Assembly (NCBI GenBank): GCA_937902695.1 | Contig: CALFNI010000128.1 | Location: forward strand, 1 to 6,130 | Source: an uncultured Rhodanobacteraceae bacterium | GTDB lineage: Bacteria; Pseudomonadota; Gammaproteobacteria; Xanthomonadales; Rhodanobacteraceae | Length of the DNA stretch: 6,130 nt | Reading direction: 5' to 3' | Part shown: positions 5,957-6,130 of the stretch, piece by piece | Layout: each line of letters begins with the position of its first letter | Position numbering within the stretch: the first letter of the stretch is position 1 | The notes under the pieces: model-generated | What the model was told of the DNA's origin: nothing | The model's database searches: none | The model's input: only the letters and a program-made list of their open reading frames with translations | Program-made: the position numbers and the translations under genes

Positions 5957-6130
5957 ATGACCGAACGCGTCCTTCTGATCGACGACGACGAAGTGTTCAC
6001 GCGCGTGCTCGCGCGTGCGCTCGGTGCGCGCGGCTTCGAGGTCGACGTCGCCGCGAATCGCGCGGACGCGCTCGCCGGCGCGCGCGCGAACCCGCCCGAC
6101 CATGCCGTCCTCGACTTGAAGCTCGGCGAG
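5957..6130 (+). CDS. regA: Redox response regulator, RegA/PrrA/ActR family (N-terminal 58 residues; 3' end outside window)
   Basis: The first 58 codons of a receiver domain are present, and the frame is still open at the window edge. VLLIDDDEVFTRVLARALGARGF gives the acidic pocket (D9-D11) and helix 1. NPPDHAVLDLKLGE at 45-58 carries the phospho-acceptor Asp53. The PP-x-x-AV-x-DL-x-L wording closely follows RegA/ActR/PrrA proteins rather than OmpR- or NarL-type receivers. The expected remainder is the end of the receiver, a short proline-containing linker and a Fis-type helix-turn-helix, about 180-190 residues in all; none of that is visible here. The position 14 bases after the RegB-like kinase supports a cognate pair on one transcript. 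The symbol is at family level. Confidence 0.85.
   Translation, partial: MTERVLLIDDDEVFTRVLARALGARGFEVDVAANRADALAGARANPPDHAVLDLKLGE

Noticed and set aside
1..6130. CRISPR array, tRNA/rRNA genes, insertion sequence, toxin-antitoxin or defence genes
   Set aside because: No spaced direct repeats, cloverleaf, transposase motifs or small paired ORFs with recognisable domains were seen. All substantial coding capacity is explained by the six genes listed.

Overview
The window is GC-rich, densely coding bacterial DNA with every gene on the + strand. Third codon positions are strongly G/C. The gene set (TIGR00266/AIM24 protein, DtpA/B-type POT transporter, CpxR/CpxA-like pair, RegB/RegA-like pair) and the CCCTCTCCCG-type intergenic palindrome fit a high-GC proteobacterium. 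I would guess a gammaproteobacterium of the Xanthomonadales (Xanthomonadaceae/Rhodanobacteraceae), but no sequence here proves the taxon.

Layout. (1) 1-335: C-terminal end of an AIM24/TIGR00266-family protein. (2) 336-533: intergenic, holding a composite palindrome of three nested or adjacent stem-loops (339-452). (3) 534-2063: complete proton-coupled oligopeptide transporter. (4) 2064-2381: 318-base non-coding gap whose last part holds a candidate CpxR box (GTAAA-N5-GCAAA) and a possible -10 element placed for a leaderless or near-leaderless transcript. (5) 2382-3083 and 3112-4512: response regulator and sensor kinase of a CpxR/CpxA-like envelope-stress pair, 28 bases apart and almost certainly one operon. 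(6) 4513-4643: AT-richer gap with an inverted 'CACGAA' repeat. (7) 4644-5942 and 5957-6130 (cut by the window end): membrane redox kinase of the RegB/PrrB/ActS family and the start of its RegA/PrrA/ActR-type partner, 14 bases apart.

Together, two different two-component systems lie in tandem, one of the envelope-stress type and one of the redox/quinone-sensing type, with a peptide importer upstream. The RegB-like kinase keeps both hallmarks of redox sensing: the GGxxNPF quinone-site motif, and a cysteine exactly 40 residues after the phospho-accepting histidine. The CpxR-like gene appears to carry its own operator, suggesting autoregulation.

I do not see a novel defence system, mobile element, CRISPR array or RNA gene. 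The best second-look items are the candidate CpxR box, the two intergenic repeat elements, and the conserved redox switch residues.
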